In this document: piece after piece, positions 50,961-61,835 of the stretch | Position numbering within the stretch: position 1 is the first letter of the stretch | Layout of the letters: every line of letters starts with the position of its first letter | Source: Emiliania huxleyi CCMP1516 | Lineage: Eukaryota > Haptophyta > Isochrysidales > Noelaerhabdaceae | NCBI RefSeq assembly: GCF_000372725.1 | Contig: NW_005196681.1 | Coordinates: 247,354 to 311,353, forward strand | Direction: 5' to 3' | DNA: 64,000 nucleotides | Notes under the pieces: generated by a model | What the model saw: the letters and a program-made list of their open reading frames with translations, nothing else | Databases searched by the model: none | What the model was told of the DNA's origin: nothing | Position numbers and translations under genes: made by a program

Positions 50961-53616
50961 ATGCTCTTTCGCGGCGGCGCGCGCCGCACCGGGCGGTCTG
51001 GCACCTCGTACACCATCACGTTCATCCTCGTCGGCGCCACCGCGCTGCCAGTAGCAGCACAGCGGCAGCCGCTCTTCAACATCTCGCGCGCTGCTGTCAG
51101 CCTTGACACTCCTGCGCTGGCGGCTGCTCCCGCCTCCACGGCCGCAGCTGCTTCTGCGAGTGTCGGTGCGAACGCGGCAGCCGTGGCTGCCACTCCATCC
51201 GCCACCAGCGCCGCTGCACAAGTGCCTATGCCGTTGATCGCCGACCTGCCAGTTGTCATCGCACAGCCCATCGCAGACGGGGCACTGGCCGCGGCGCCCG
51301 TCGTTGCAGCCGTGGCCGCACCCGCGGCGGCAGTCGCGGCAGCTCCTCCCGTCGTCGCCTCGGTTGCCGCAGCCATGCCTCGGCCTGCGCAAGCCGCGGC
51401 CGCACTCGGCGGCGGGTTGGGTACCAACTCGGTCCCTGCCGGTTCCTCCGCTCTTGCCACCGCCGCAACCGCCACCCCTCTCGCGGGTGGCACGGACGCC
51501 GCAGCCAGACCCACCTCCACCGCAGCCACCGCCACGACCTCCGCTGCTCCACCCCAAGCAGCGACCCCAGAAGCCACCGCAGCAGCCCTCACCAGCGACT
51601 CTGCCAGAGGCGCGGCTTCAGCGCCCGCCGCGGCTGCCGCATCCGATGCCGTTGCTGCCGACGCTACACTCGCCGCTGCCTCCACGCCTGCCGCCGCCGC
51701 CACACCTGCCGCCGCCGCCGCGCCCGCCGCTGCCTCCGCGCCTGCCGCCGCCGCCACACCTGCCGCCGCCGCCGCGCCCGCCGCTGCCTCCGCGCCTGCC
51801 GCCGCCTCCACACCTGCCGCCGCCGCCACACCCGCCGCCGCCTCCGCGCCTGCCGCCGCCGCCACACCTGCCGGCGTGGAGTCTGCGCCCGCCCTCGCCA
51901 CGAACGGCACGGAGGCCACGGAGGGGGAGGGGAGTGCGTGCGGCCCGTCGTGCGGCCCTCGCTGCTGCGCCTACTGGAAGAAGAGGCAGGCTCGGGAGGC
52001 GAGCCACTTCCTAGACACTTCCTAGACACTTCCTAGACACTGCGCCTAGGAAGAGGAGGCAGGCTCGGGAGGCGAGCCCGCCCCCTTCCGCCCCCCCCCA
52101 CCTCCCCTCCCCCCCTCCTCGCCCCCTCCCTCCCTCCCGCCTCGGGGGGGCGAGCCACCTCCGCTGCGCCGCCGCCGCCTCAGGCGGCCTCCGTCCAGCG
52201 CGCGCGCGACGAGGCGGCGGCGCTGAGCCAGTTCGCCGAGCGAGAGCGGCGCGGCCGGGGCCTCAGAGGGCGGCGGCGGGCAGGGCCGCCTCTTGTCACC
52301 GTGCGGCTTGTGTGGGCAGGCGCGAGCCGACCGAGCAGGAGAAGAAGGCGCTCCTCCGCAGCCTCGCCCAGAAGAGAGCCGCGCCACAGCCCGAGCCAGC
52401 CCTCTCTCCTGAGGCCCTCTCTCCTCTGCCGCTCAGCGACGCCGCCGGCTCCGCGCAGTTTCCTCTCCCGGACCCGACCACCGCTCTCTCCGGGACCGCC
52501 ACCGCCACCGCCTCAACCACACCGACCGCCGCCGCAGCCGCCACACCACTTGCTCCCTCGGCGACCGCCACCCCTCTCGCCGCCGCAACCTCCCCCGCGG
52601 GCGCCGCGATTCCAGCCCCCGCCGCTACTACCGCCACCTCCTCCACCACCGCCACCGCCACCCCTGCCACAGCCGTAGCCCCTCCCGCCACCGCCGCCAC
52701 CGTGCTGCCGTCCGCCGCCGTCGCTGTGCCGCCCGTCCCCATCGCTACCTCAGCCATCGTCTCGTCCGCTCCTCCCGCCGCGGCGACCTCCGCGGCGACC
52801 TCCGCGGCGATCTCCGCGGCCAGCCAGGACTCCGCGGCGGTGGCAAAGGTGATTGCCGCCCTGCATTTGCCGCCCGAGGCTGCCGCCGCGGCAGCAGCCA
52901 TACTCGCCCAGGCGGCAAAGCCAAAGGAGGCAACGGGTAACGTGTCGGTGTCGGCATCGGTGCCAGCGCCCATCCCAGTGCCGGTGCCGGCGCAGACGCC
53001 ACCTGCCGCATCAGCGGCGGCGGCCGCCGCCGCCAGCCCTGCCGCCAATCCTGCCGCTTCGGCCGCTTCGGCCGCCTCGCCGTTGACGCAGCCTTCGCCA
53101 GGCAACAGCAGTGCGGCCGCGCTAGCGCCGGCCGCTGCACCGCCCGCCGCCACCGGCTCCGAGCCGGCCGCCGCCGTCGCGGGAGCCGCCCTGGGAGGCG
53201 CCGTCTCGGCTGCCGCCGGAGGAGAGGCGCCTGCGGCTAAGGCTCCGGAGCCGCCGGCCGCGCGAGACAAGGTGGTCGTCCGCCTCGTCGCCTCCGGGTC
53301 CGTGAGCGACTTCGACAGCGGCAAGAAGGCGGCCATCGGTGGCAAGATTGCGTCGGCGGCCGGCGTGCGGCCGGAGGACGTCAAGGTGGCGGTGACTGCC
53401 GCGAGCGTGCTCCTCGAGGTGAGCGTGGCCACAGCGGGCGAGGAGACGGAGAAGGTCCGCACCAGCCTCGCGGCGCGGCTCGCCACCGCCTCGCTCGCAA
53501 CCTCGCTGCTGCAAGATGTCGGCGTGGCTGTCGAGGCGACTCGCAGCGCCACAGAGACCGCTGGCAGCGAACCTCTTCAGAGCAGTGTGGCTGTCCTTAG
53601 GCGACACCGTCGGTGA
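50961..53616 (+). CDS. secreted or membrane Ala/Pro-rich protein with SEA-like domain, probably 3-4 exons
   Basis: ATG at 50961. An N-terminal signal or anchor (SYTITFILVGATALPVAA) precedes about 280 residues that are largely Ala/Pro/Thr, including AAASAPAAAATPAAA tandem units. A Cys patch follows (CGPSCGPRCCAYWKKRQARE). Two short GC-rich introns appear to link this with a helix (VQRARDEAAALSQFAERERR; REPTEQEKKALLRSLAQKRA) and another Ala/Pro tract. A compact domain KVVVRLVASGSVSDFDSGKK ... VRPEDVKVAVTAASVLLEVS resembles SEA-like/ferredoxin-like modules common in algal surface proteins. Splice sites near 51980-52315 are inferred; part of the region (AAGAGGCAGGCTCGGGAGG) is duplicated across the junction. 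The mucin-like composition suggests a cell-surface protein. Confidence 0.6.
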
Positions 53617-55627
53617 CGACGCTGCCAGCGGCGGCGGCGGCGGCGGCGGCGACGACGGCGACGGCGGCGGCGGCGGCAGCAACGCCCGTGCTTGCGGAAC
53701 GGGCGACCAGCGCTGCGGCAGAGCAGCTACTGGCGGCTGCGTCGACGCCGCCCGTGGAGGCGGCTCTTCCGGTGCCAGAGGCGGACCCCGCGGCGAGCAA
53801 AGGAGGGCTGGCGGCAACAGCCGCTGCGCCCGCGGATGAGCAGGCCCCGGCCGTGGTGGCGGCCCCTGAGCAAGAGCGGCCTCTCGAGCCCGTCCTCGTC
53901 ACCCCGCCCGCTGAGGTGAACCCGCCCGCTGAGGTGGCGCCTGAGGTGGCGCCTGAGGTGGCGCCTCCCCAGCAGACGGCGACGGCGGCGTCGAGCAGCT
54001 TCATCGGAGGGGCCTCCTCCACCTCCTCCTCCTCCACCTCTTCCTCCACCTCCGCCGCCGCCGCCGCCACTCCGGCCGCCGCCGCAACCACCACCGCCGC
54101 TGCCGCCGCCGCTGCTGCAGTTCCGGCCGCCGCCGCTCCGCCACCGCCGTGCCTCGCTTCTGAGGCGGGCTGCCGTCGCGCGGGTCGCCGCCCTGCTCTT
54201 TGTCCGCGACACCTCACCTCCTCGTCTGTAGGAGATTTGCCGTCGGGCAGAGCGGCTCGCCCAGGAGATGAGGCCCTCGGGCAAGTCCCACTCGGACAAG
54301 TCCCACTCGGACCCGGCACCGGCAGAGCGGACTCTGCTGTCGCACGACCCCTCACACATTGACGCCTGCGCACCGGCCGCGGTAGGTGCCAGCGGAGCAG
54401 CTGCCGCTCTCGGGCTCGCGATCGCTGCCCCCGCAGCCGACGGGCTCGTCGAGCTTCGTCATGGCGAGGCGACCCGCCCCCTCCTTCGCGCGAGGCGCCT
54501 CTCCCACCCAGTCCCACGCGCCTCACGCCATCGGGGCCGGAGCAGGTACTTGTTTGTCCTCGGCGGAGCGGTCGCCCTCGGCCTCCGCTTCCGCCGCCCG
54601 CTGCAGGCGTGCGTGGCAAAGGTCCGCTCGCTCCCCGACAGCCTCGCCGCCATTTCGGCGCGGATCGGCGCGCCGGCAGAGGCGCGCGAGGGGCGTCCCT
54701 CCCCCTCTGGCCCACTTGCGGTGCGGGCCGACGGCTCGAGGGTCGCTTCTGTAGGAGCTCGAGGACCTCAACCCGCCCGACGTCGAGGGCGGCGGCGGCG
54801 CGGCGGCGTGCCGGCCAGCGAGGGTCGGCCTGAGCGGCGCGGTGCGGACGCGGCACACCGCGCCCCACTCGCCGCGCGCCAGCGGCGAGGGCGGCGGGTG
54901 GAGCCCGACGCGCGACAAGAGCGCCGAGCGAGGCTGGGGCGACGAGGAGGACGAGTGGGGGGGGGCGTGGGGGGAGGAGGCGCGGCCGGCGGCGCGGGTG
55001 GCGAGTGCGAGCCTCGGCAGCCAGCACGCGGGCAGCCAGCACACGGGCAGCCAGCACGCGGGCCTCAGCACGCAGGCGGCCCAGGCGAGCATCGCGTGGC
55101 ACACCGAGGTGCACGCTGCCCGCCGGGCGGACGGCGGCACCCCCTCCTTCTGACCCGCCCCCGCCCCTGCTCCGCAGCCCGACGAGGAGGAGGCGCCGGC
55201 GCCGGCGCGAGGGGCCGAGCGGCGGCTGGAAGAGCGGCGCGGCGACGCGGCTGGCGGCGGCGCTGTTTGTGCTGCTGCTGCTGTCGCTGCTGTCGCTGCC
55301 ACCGCCGCTGACAGAGGCGACGGCGGGGCGGTGGCAGCGGCGGCGGAGGAGGAGGAGGATTGGGAGGCGGACCGGGCAGCCTCTGGCGGGTGGGGCGAGG
55401 TGGACGGGTGGGGGGACGAGGACGAGTCGCCGCCGGAGCAGCGGGTGGTGCTCGCCCCGCCCGAGGCGTCGCTCGCGCCCGCCGAGCCGGCGGGGGAGGC
55501 CGAGGCGGCGGGCGGTGCCTCGGGCGGGTCTTCGGCGGGAGGCGGCGACAGGTGGAGCCAGGAGAGCGGCTGGGGAGAGGTGGACGGTTGGGACGAGGAG
55601 GAGCCGAAGGGCGGAGACGACGTCTGA
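53617..55627 (+). CDS. further Ala-rich exons with a TM helix and WGE/DGW-rich tail, same gene or a second one
   Basis: Frames in order: VTTLPAAAA... to EVAPEVAPEVAPPQ; then EICRRAERLAQEMRPSGK with KSHSDKSHSD; then a TM-like YLFVLGGAVALGLRFRRPLQ; then GWGDEEDEWGGAWGEEARPA with GSQHAGSQHTGSQHAG repeats; and finally EEEEDWEADRAASGGWGEVD ... SGWGEVDGWDEEEPKGGDDV, stop at 55627. The TM after the SEA-like domain and the acidic Trp-rich tail would suit a type I surface protein if joined to 50961-53616. No exon join here is certain, and a separate gene beginning near 54370 is possible. Confidence 0.45.
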
Positions 55628-56751
55628 GCGGTGCTGGGGCATATTTCCGCGGGAGAGCGACGCGCTCGGCCCCAGAGTGCGGTGCGGGCGCTCACAGGCT
55701 CCACAAGGACAAGATGTGAACATGTATATGAGTATGTGCTTGCCTCATGTGCGCGCGAGACAGGTTCTCTCTCCGGTGAGTCGTGCCAAGGCCCAAGCGG
55801 TGTCCAACCTTTATCTCATGTTTGGGGATCTGTAGAGACCGCAAAAGGTGAACCCTTTGTCTCACATGTTGGTTGGAGCGGCACAGTGCTCGGTAGACGC
55901 GCGTAGACGGTACCCCTGCACGGCACTTCTAAGCCCGTCCCTGCTGCTACTGCTGCTGGGGGGGGGGGGCTCTGCCCAGGCTGCTGGGGGGGGTCAGCCA
56001 TGGGCTTAGGTGTGCAGGGGGGGGTACCGAGCAGTGTGCGGCCGCTCTTGATGTGTTGCGCATCTAGCCGCAAGAAATAGAATTTCGCTGTCGGACGCGC
56101 ATCAATGCACACTCTGAGGGCAGGGAGACCTGGCGCTGCGGGGGGAAAGAATATCTTAAAATACAAGCCTCTCTCACCGCACACTGCGAGCGAGTTCTTT
56201 ACCAGGTTGCAACCCTAGTCTCGCACTGTGCTGTGAACGCTGCTGGTTGGCGTCGGTTGCGCAGCACCCCGTCCCCATCCAGGTTGTTGGTTGCTGCCCC
56301 AAGGTCCCGCACTATGTAGTGCAATGCCCCGTTCTCGCTGGTCATGCTTGTTCGGGTACGTGGTTCGCCCGTCCCTGCCTGTGTCCGTCCACGTGACAAC
56401 GTCGCCCGTCGGCAAAGCCGACGACCTATAGTGCAATACACGCCGCTGGTTGGGGAGGACGCGCCGCTCGATGCTGCGACGGCGCTGACGATGCGGCTTC
56501 CTGCACGCGGTCCCGGCGGGCAGGCGTGGCCCACAGCTCTTCGGCTCGCTCCGCTCGCCGGCGAGTTGGTTGGTTGCTGGCAGCACAGTGCTCTCCCACG
56601 GTCGTCCGGAGAGCTGCTGGTTGCCGCTCTGTTCACAGCACAGTGCGAGACGACTACAACTGCAGGTTGCCCGCCCCGGAAGAACTCGCGCGAAACGACG
56701 CAGACTGGCGCGGACTGGCACACAGGAGCAATCTGCGCCCCCAACACAGAA
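55628..56751. other. intergenic region with dispersed repeats
   Basis: Holds poly-G runs (55960-56020), the 56191-56234 repeat and scattered GAGTTGGTTGGTTGC words shared with 46160-46330. The open frame from 56344 to the GT8-like gene starts with a non-ATG codon and is not counted as coding. Confidence 0.5.
56191..56234 (-). repeat. dispersed repeat, inverse of 46696-46742
   Basis: The words GAGTTCTTTACCAGGTTGCA and CCCTAGTCTCGCACTGTGCT are the complement of the first site. Confidence 0.75.
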
Positions 56752-58165
56752 ATGCCCGCCTCCCCGGCCGACTCCTCCTCCCTCGAGCTGCCCAGTCCAT
56801 CCCTCGCCGTCGCCACCTTGTGGCAGCCAAGCCACAGATTCGACTGCTCGCTCCTGCTCTGGTGCTCAAGTGCCGTGCGAGTGGGAGCGCTGCTCTCGAG
56901 GACACAGCACAAGCCGGTCATCATCGTCGCGAGCGGCAACCGCACCACCGCATCGGGATCGAGGTCCGGCGCGATATCTGCGACGCACGAGGACTGCGAC
57001 GCCGACTACGTCCTTCCCAACGACGAGACGAGCGGCGCGGTGGCCGAGTACATCGCTGCCAATCGCGACAAGATCCAACGCACCGAGTGGGTGCTCCGGC
57101 AGACGCTGCTCAAGCTGCACGTCTTTGCGCTCACGCACGCCGAGCTCATCCTCTTCACCGACCTCGACGTCGATCCGTACGGTGACGCGGGCCGGCCGTG
57201 GGTCGCGGCGGCCAAGATCCTGCAGCACTGGAGGCCCGCCGCCGCTCGCTTCCTGCAGAGCCGCTTCGCGGTCGTCGGGACGTTCGACCACGAGGCGCCT
57301 CTCAACACCGGCCTCCTCCTAGTCAAGCCCAACCGAGACTTGCACGCCGACGCGATGCGACGGCTGCGACGGCAGCGGCCTCTTGCGGACGGGGTGGCGT
57401 AGAGGGCAAGCTGGGCCTGAGCTGCCCCTCTCTCTCCACAGGTTACGCTTCGACCGGCTGCGCGGCTTCGACAGCGTCGGAACGCCGCGCGAGGCCTGCC
57501 GCCGGCCTCGGCTGCTGGAGGCGCTCGCCGAGGGCGCAGGCGTCGGGCTGGGCGCGGTCGGCAAGCTGCTCGACCAGACGGCGCTGTCCAGGCGGCAGGC
57601 GTGGGACTACGTGGGAGGAACCATCGATCAGGGCGTCTTCTGGCGCGTCGTTCCCTTCCCTTCGGCCATTCGGGACCGGCGCACTAAGCTTGAGGCGCCT
57701 CCTCCCAGGCACCTCTTCTACCTCGGCGAGGAGCAGCTCGGCACTTGGGCGGGCGGCGCGCCGTGGCGGCTCGAGCACTGGTGGGGGTCGCCCAAGCCGT
57801 GGGCTCCAGCGGAGGAGCAGGCCCGCGACAAGCGTGCATGCATGAACAGATACCTGTGGAGGCTCGAGGCCCTCCCCGAGGCGGCGCTGCGACGCAGCCG
57901 GTGCGGCGCGAGGCTGCTGGCGCACCGCGAGAGGCTGATCAACGCGAGCGAGTACCGGAGCGAGAAGCACCGCAGCACCGGCCTCTACCTCGGCACGCAC
58001 ATGACGCCCTTCCCGCTGCCGGCGCTGAGCTCCTCCTCCCCTGACTCGAACCTCTCCGCCGCGGGAAGGGCTAATAAGATCAAAATCTCCCTCTCTCTCC
58101 GTCGCGCGCGGAGCCTCCCGCGCGTCGCTGCGGCGGCGTGGCAAGATTCTGAACTAGGGAAGTAG
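56752..58165 (+). CDS. GT8-like (glycogenin/galactinol-synthase type) glycosyltransferase
   Basis: ATG at 56752; two exons with an intron inside 57395-57442 (the acceptor CCACAG ends at 57441 or 57442; the donor is unresolved). The DxD-type metal/nucleotide-sugar motif is ELILFTDLDVDPYGDAGRPW, preceded by VLRQTLLKLHVFALTHAE. The acceptor-side motif APLNTGLLLVKPN follows, as in GT8 family members that have NxGxxxxxP. The second exon (RLRFDRLRGFDSVGTPREAC, AWDYVGGTIDQGVFWRVVPF, WWGSPKPWAP) supplies the rest of the fold, including a GSPKPW that matches the family's H-x-x-G-x-x-K-P-W motif with Trp/Gly in place of His. An N-terminal hydrophobic stretch (FDCSLLLWCSSAVRVGALL) could be a Golgi anchor. 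The last 40 residues are Arg/Ser-rich and may be read past a true stop or exon end. Confidence 0.8.
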
Positions 58166-58484
58166 GCACACTTGTAGGACAAAATGAAAACGGACACGCA
58201 AACCTGCGGGTTTAGAGTGCGAGGAGTTTAAAATTCTTTTCTTCTCCCAGGCGTGTGTGCCGGTGTGTGTGTGGAGTGTGCTAGTCTGCGCGCCCAGTCT
58301 TGTCGTGCTGTGAGAGAGCGAAGAAGAAGAAAGAAAACCCAGACCAGCAAACCGCGTTACGAACAGACAAGCACGAGGGATGGCGGATGGGGGAGGAGGG
58401 CAGGGACCAGGGTCCACACCTGCACCCGTAACGGCGTTTTGGAAGGACGATCAGTTCCATCAGGGGCACAGGTGAACAAACGGG
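58166..58484. other. intergenic region with dispersed-repeat copies
   Basis: 58252-58315 resembles the GTGTGTGCCxGT...TTGTCGTGCTGTGAG family, and 58380-58475 is an inverted, diverged copy of the 23034 family. Confidence 0.6.
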
Positions 58485-58633
58485 GGCTCCAGGCCCCAAA
58501 TGACGTGTGAGTGTTAGAGTTGTTTGGTAATGCCAAAAATCTCTCTTTCTCTCTCTTTGTTGTCTCACAGGAGAGAGATTTTTAGCAATACCAAACAACT
58601 CTAACACTCACACGTAATTTGGGGCCTGGAGCC
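58485..58633. mobile_element. foldback/MITE element, 149 bp, long terminal inverted repeats
   Basis: The arms are about 62 bp, nearly perfect (GGGGCTCCAGGCCCCAAATG, CGTGTGAGTGTTAGAGTTGT, TTGGTAATGC to AAAAATCTCTC) around a short CTCTCTTTGTTG spacer. A single arm of the same family is at 15965-16028. Non-coding; RNA from it would be one long hairpin. Confidence 0.88.
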
Positions 58634-58772
58634 CTGTTCACGCGCGCGCGAGACGTGCAGACAGGGTTGCCAGGTGAGAGCGAATGGCGCGGTTCACGCC
58701 TCGCACAACAGAGAGAGAGATGCGCTCTGCATGGTGGGCTCCGCAGGCCCCCCCGACCGCGTCGAACTCATC

Positions 58773-58873
58773 GGCGCGGGCTCTCTCGGCTACGGGACCG
58801 GCCCCAGCTTCGGCTGAGGGCTAACAAGCTGCCGAGCCCAAATCACTGTGAGAGTCGTGATTTCTTGTTGGTT
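58773..58873 (+). repeat. 101-bp structured repeat, copy 2
   Basis: Identical to 46211-46311 as far as I can compare. The flanks differ outside the repeat (left AACTCATC against GTTGGTT; right AATAAAAATC against GGTGCTCT), so the borders are sharp. Confidence 0.75.
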
Positions 58874-59067
58874 AATAAAAATCTCTCTAAAAGAGAGCGA
58901 GTACTTGGGCGAGTAGGCCGTGCGGTCAACGCTGCCGCGCGCGACTTTGCGCGCGAGGCGGCGCAGCTTGAGAACGGCGGTGGGCGAGAAGCCGCCGCCG
59001 AACGTCTCGTTTTCGTTTTTTGTGTTCTCACAGGTGGGGCTGTAAATAAATAAAAGGGACGACACGC

Positions 59068-59166
59068 CAAACAAGGGATGGGAGAAGGACAGGGTCCCCA
59101 CCTGCACGAGCAGGATCTTGTGAGGACGATCAGGGACACAGGGGAACGGGAGCGGGGAGCGCATCG
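59068..59166 (-). repeat. dispersed repeat copy (inverse of 23034-23140 family)
   Basis: On the minus strand it reads CTCCCGTTCCCCTGTGTCCC, TGATCGTCC, AAGATCCTGCTCGTGCAGGT and GGGGACCCTGTCCTTCTCCC. It ends 71 bp before the methyltransferase ATG. Confidence 0.75.
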
Positions 59167-59236
59167 CGAGGCCCGGAGAATTCTTTTCTTCGCGCTGCCT
59201 CCGACTGCTTGCCCTTCCTGCTGCTTGCCCTTTCCG

Positions 59237-60653
59237 ATGGCCTCCATAGCCGCGCTGCTCGTCGGCTGCGCCTGGCTGTCGTCCTCACCGCTTTCAATGA
59301 GGCGATGTGGTCGAATCGCCACCGCCACATGCCGCATCGCGACCCCGGTGATGGCCAAGGGCCGCGGCAGTAAGGCGAGCAAGCGCAAACCCAGCGGCGG
59401 CAGTGGCGGCGGCGGCGGCGGCGGTTTTGGCAAGAAGCCGGAGCCCGCGGCAGCGGTGGCGGCGGCGGCGCTCGAGGCCGACGCAGAGGCGGTGCTGCGT
59501 CAGGCGCGCGGCAACCTCGACGCGGCCCAGGCGGCCATGTTCCAGGACAGCGTCCTTCGGCTGCAGCAGGCGGAGCCCGAGCTGTTTGCTCGGATGCAGG
59601 ACTCGCAGGGACCGTCCGCCGCCCCGGACGTGCACGAGAAGCTGGTGGAGCTGACGTGGGACACCATCGCCGCCTTCATGCCTCTCGGCGGCCCGCCGCC
59701 CGCCGAGGTCCGGCGGAGGCTGCGCCTCGTTGCGAGCGCGGCGTGCGGCGGTGCGGCGGGCGGTGCGGGCGGTGGCGGCGGTGCGGGCGGCACCGTGGCG
59801 GTGCTTGACGTCGGCTGCGGCGACGGCGCTGCCCTGCCATACTTGTGCGAAGCGGGCGCAGACGCCGCGCGCTACGCCGGCCTCGACCTATCGAGCCGCA
59901 TGCTCCGCGCCGCTCGCGCGTCCCACCCCGGCGGCTCTGCGGTGGCTGCGTGGTGCGCGGCGAGGTGGATGCGCGCTCAGCTGTCGCCGCCCGTGGCCCG
60001 CAGGTGTGCGGTTCGAGCAAGGCTCTTTCCTCACCGCTGCGGCGGCGGCGCCTCCCGCGCAGTACGACGCGGTCCTCTTCAACGGGGCGCTGCAGTTCTT
60101 TGGCGACCAGCGGGCGGCGCTGCTGGCGGAGGGGAGACTTCGCGAGTGCAGCCGGTATCAGCCGAGATCAGCCGAGGCTGTAGGCAGCGCTGCGGCGGGC
60201 GGCGGCGCTGCTGGGCGGGCGGGGGAGGCTCGTGCTGGCGCACGCCAACGGCGCTGGAGTGCGCGACGAGGCGGTGGGCTGGAGCCATCTCCCCGGAGCC
60301 TTCTCGGAAGCTTCGTGTAGGCGCCGCCTTTGTGCGAGACGAGGCGGCCCGCAACCCGCAGACTGTCCTCTCGACCATGCCCTCCCTCGAGGCCGCCGCC
60401 GCCTGCGGCCGCCTTGGCCGCCGCGCGCGTCGGTGACGCGTCGCGTGAGGGCCTTTTGTAGGAGGCCGAGGAGATCGGCTCCGAGCTGGGCATGCAGCTG
60501 CTCACGCCGCACCAGCTGGGCGTGCCTGGCGCGGCGCCGGGCGGAGAGGCGGACGCTGCGGCGCTCGACGGCTTCTACCTCCTCGCGCTGGAGAAGGCGG
60601 GGCCGGAGGGGGGTGAGGGGAGCGGCGGCGACGCGGCCACGGGAAGGAGCTGA
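59237..60653 (+). CDS. class I SAM-dependent methyltransferase, probably plastid-targeted, five exons
   Basis: ATG at 59237. The leader MASIAALLVGCAWLSSSPLS plus an Arg/Thr-rich stretch suggests signal plus transit peptide. Exon 1 (59237-59933) contains the SAM-binding motif VAVLDVGCGDGAALPYLCEA and motif II YAGLDLSSRMLRAARASHPG. A 70-nt GC-AG intron leads to exon 2 (60004-): VRFEQGSFL, then AQYDAVLFNGALQFFGDQRA (motif IV). Later exons give ALRRAAALLGGRGRLVLAHA, FVRDEAARNPQTVLSTMPSL and EAEEIGSELGMQLLTPHQLG, ending TGRS. The joins after exon 2 (near 60145-60186, 60250-60318 and 60405-60461) are inferred from the protein, with GC-AG borders fitting best at 60250. The methyl acceptor is unknown. 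Confidence 0.85.
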
Positions 60654-61002
60654 ACGTTTGTTTGAGAATATATTGGCGTTTGTGCCAGAAAAGAAAAAAA
60701 CGGCGCCCGCCGCAACGAAGCGAAATATCGGACAACCCTGAAGAAAAAGTTTGAGGAAGAAACGAACGCAACGGAACCGCACTTGGAGTGCAGTCAGCAA
60801 CCGCACACCGGGAGCCTGGGCGGGTGATGCTCTGATAAACCCTCCGGATCTTCGACAAAGGTCGGATATTTCTTTTTTCAAAGTGCAAGGTGTGAATAAG
60901 AGGTTTATGATAGGGCTACTACGACGAACTATGCGGCAATCGACTGGGCGCCTGGCGCCCGACCACCCCCGCGCAAAGACCTCGTAGTAGCCCTCCCCGT
61001 AA
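60654..61002. other. intergenic region with a short inverted repeat
   Basis: AGGGCTACTACGA (about 60913) and its inverse TCGTAGTAGCCCT (about 60982) bracket 55 bp. 60770-60800 is a partial copy of the CTTGGAGTGCAGTC repeat family. Confidence 0.6.
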
Positions 61003-61430
61003 CCGACTTGGCCGGACTTGTCCAGGCCGCTGTCGCCGCGCAGAGATCGGCGCGAGCAGTCGCTCGAGGCACGAGGGGCTCTACTGGCTGGCGGTGCTCA
61101 AGGGGAAGGCGTACACGCTGGCCGAGGACACGGTCGTCAACACCGACACCATCCCCGCGGGCTATCTCGTGGTCAAGGCGCAGTGGCTCAGGCTCGAGCA
61201 ACGCGAGTGCGAGGGCAAGCTTCGCTCCTACACGCTGCTCGAGGCCGAGACGCTCATCATCGTGAATCACATGGTGCGGCTGGCGGACTTGCGCTTCTCG
61301 CCCGGCCCGGGCGGCCCTGCGGACCGCCAGCTGAGGAGCGCGCGCGAGAAGCTCTATTATATTGGCCTACAGACGCATTACTCGCTCGAGGCGTGCTGCA
61401 GTGAAGACTTATTTTGGAGGCGTCGATTTG
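61003..61430 (+). pseudogene. isolated gene fragment, unknown family
   Basis: One open stretch of coding character reads GLYWLAVLKGKAYTLAEDTV, VNTDTIPAGYLVVKAQWLRL, KLRSYTLLEAETLIIVNHMV and REKLYYIGLQTHYSLE, then runs into non-coding sequence. No start codon context or partner exon is clear within 300 bp either side. It may be one exon of a degraded gene or part of a mobile-element protein; I cannot identify it. Confidence 0.4.
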
Positions 61431-61591
61431 TGCAAAAATGTGTGTTAGAGTGCGCTAGATGGCAAAATTTTCTTCGCCTCCGGCGGGGCCGCTCGCCGCG
61501 GGGCTAGAGACCAAGAGAGTGACTTTTGTCGATGTCGGCTAGAAGTGCTGCACGTTTTTCAGAATTTCACCCGGGCGGTTTCTTATTTCAA

Positions 61592-61835
61592 GGTGTGTGT
61601 GCCAGTCCGCGCCAGCCGCGCCCTTGTCGTGCCCGCGTGCTGTGAGGGAGCACTTGGAGCACTTGGAGTGCAGTCGGTAACCTCACATCCAGGGCCGGTG
61701 AGCTGAGAAGCGCATCCAGCGGGCCGGATGATCGGTATCGGGTTACGGGCTAGAGAGCCCTAGCCCCGGGGGTGCGCGTTCGCAGGGCAAGGGCTGTAAA
61801 GTAAACACGGGTCTCCGAGAGGGCTCCGTGTACCG
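61592..61835 (+). repeat. dispersed repeat, copy B
   Basis: Counterpart of 15621-15960, lacking that copy's AT-rich middle. It shares CGGGCTAGAGAGCCCTA, GGGGGTGCGC, CGCAGGGC and ACACGGGTCTCCGAG in the same order. Confidence 0.75.

Noticed and set aside
53597-55723. 708-residue minus-strand frame over the Ala-rich exons
   Set aside because: Low complexity on both strands; the plus strand gives a SEA-like domain, a TM helix and ordered WGE motifs, the minus strand gives none.
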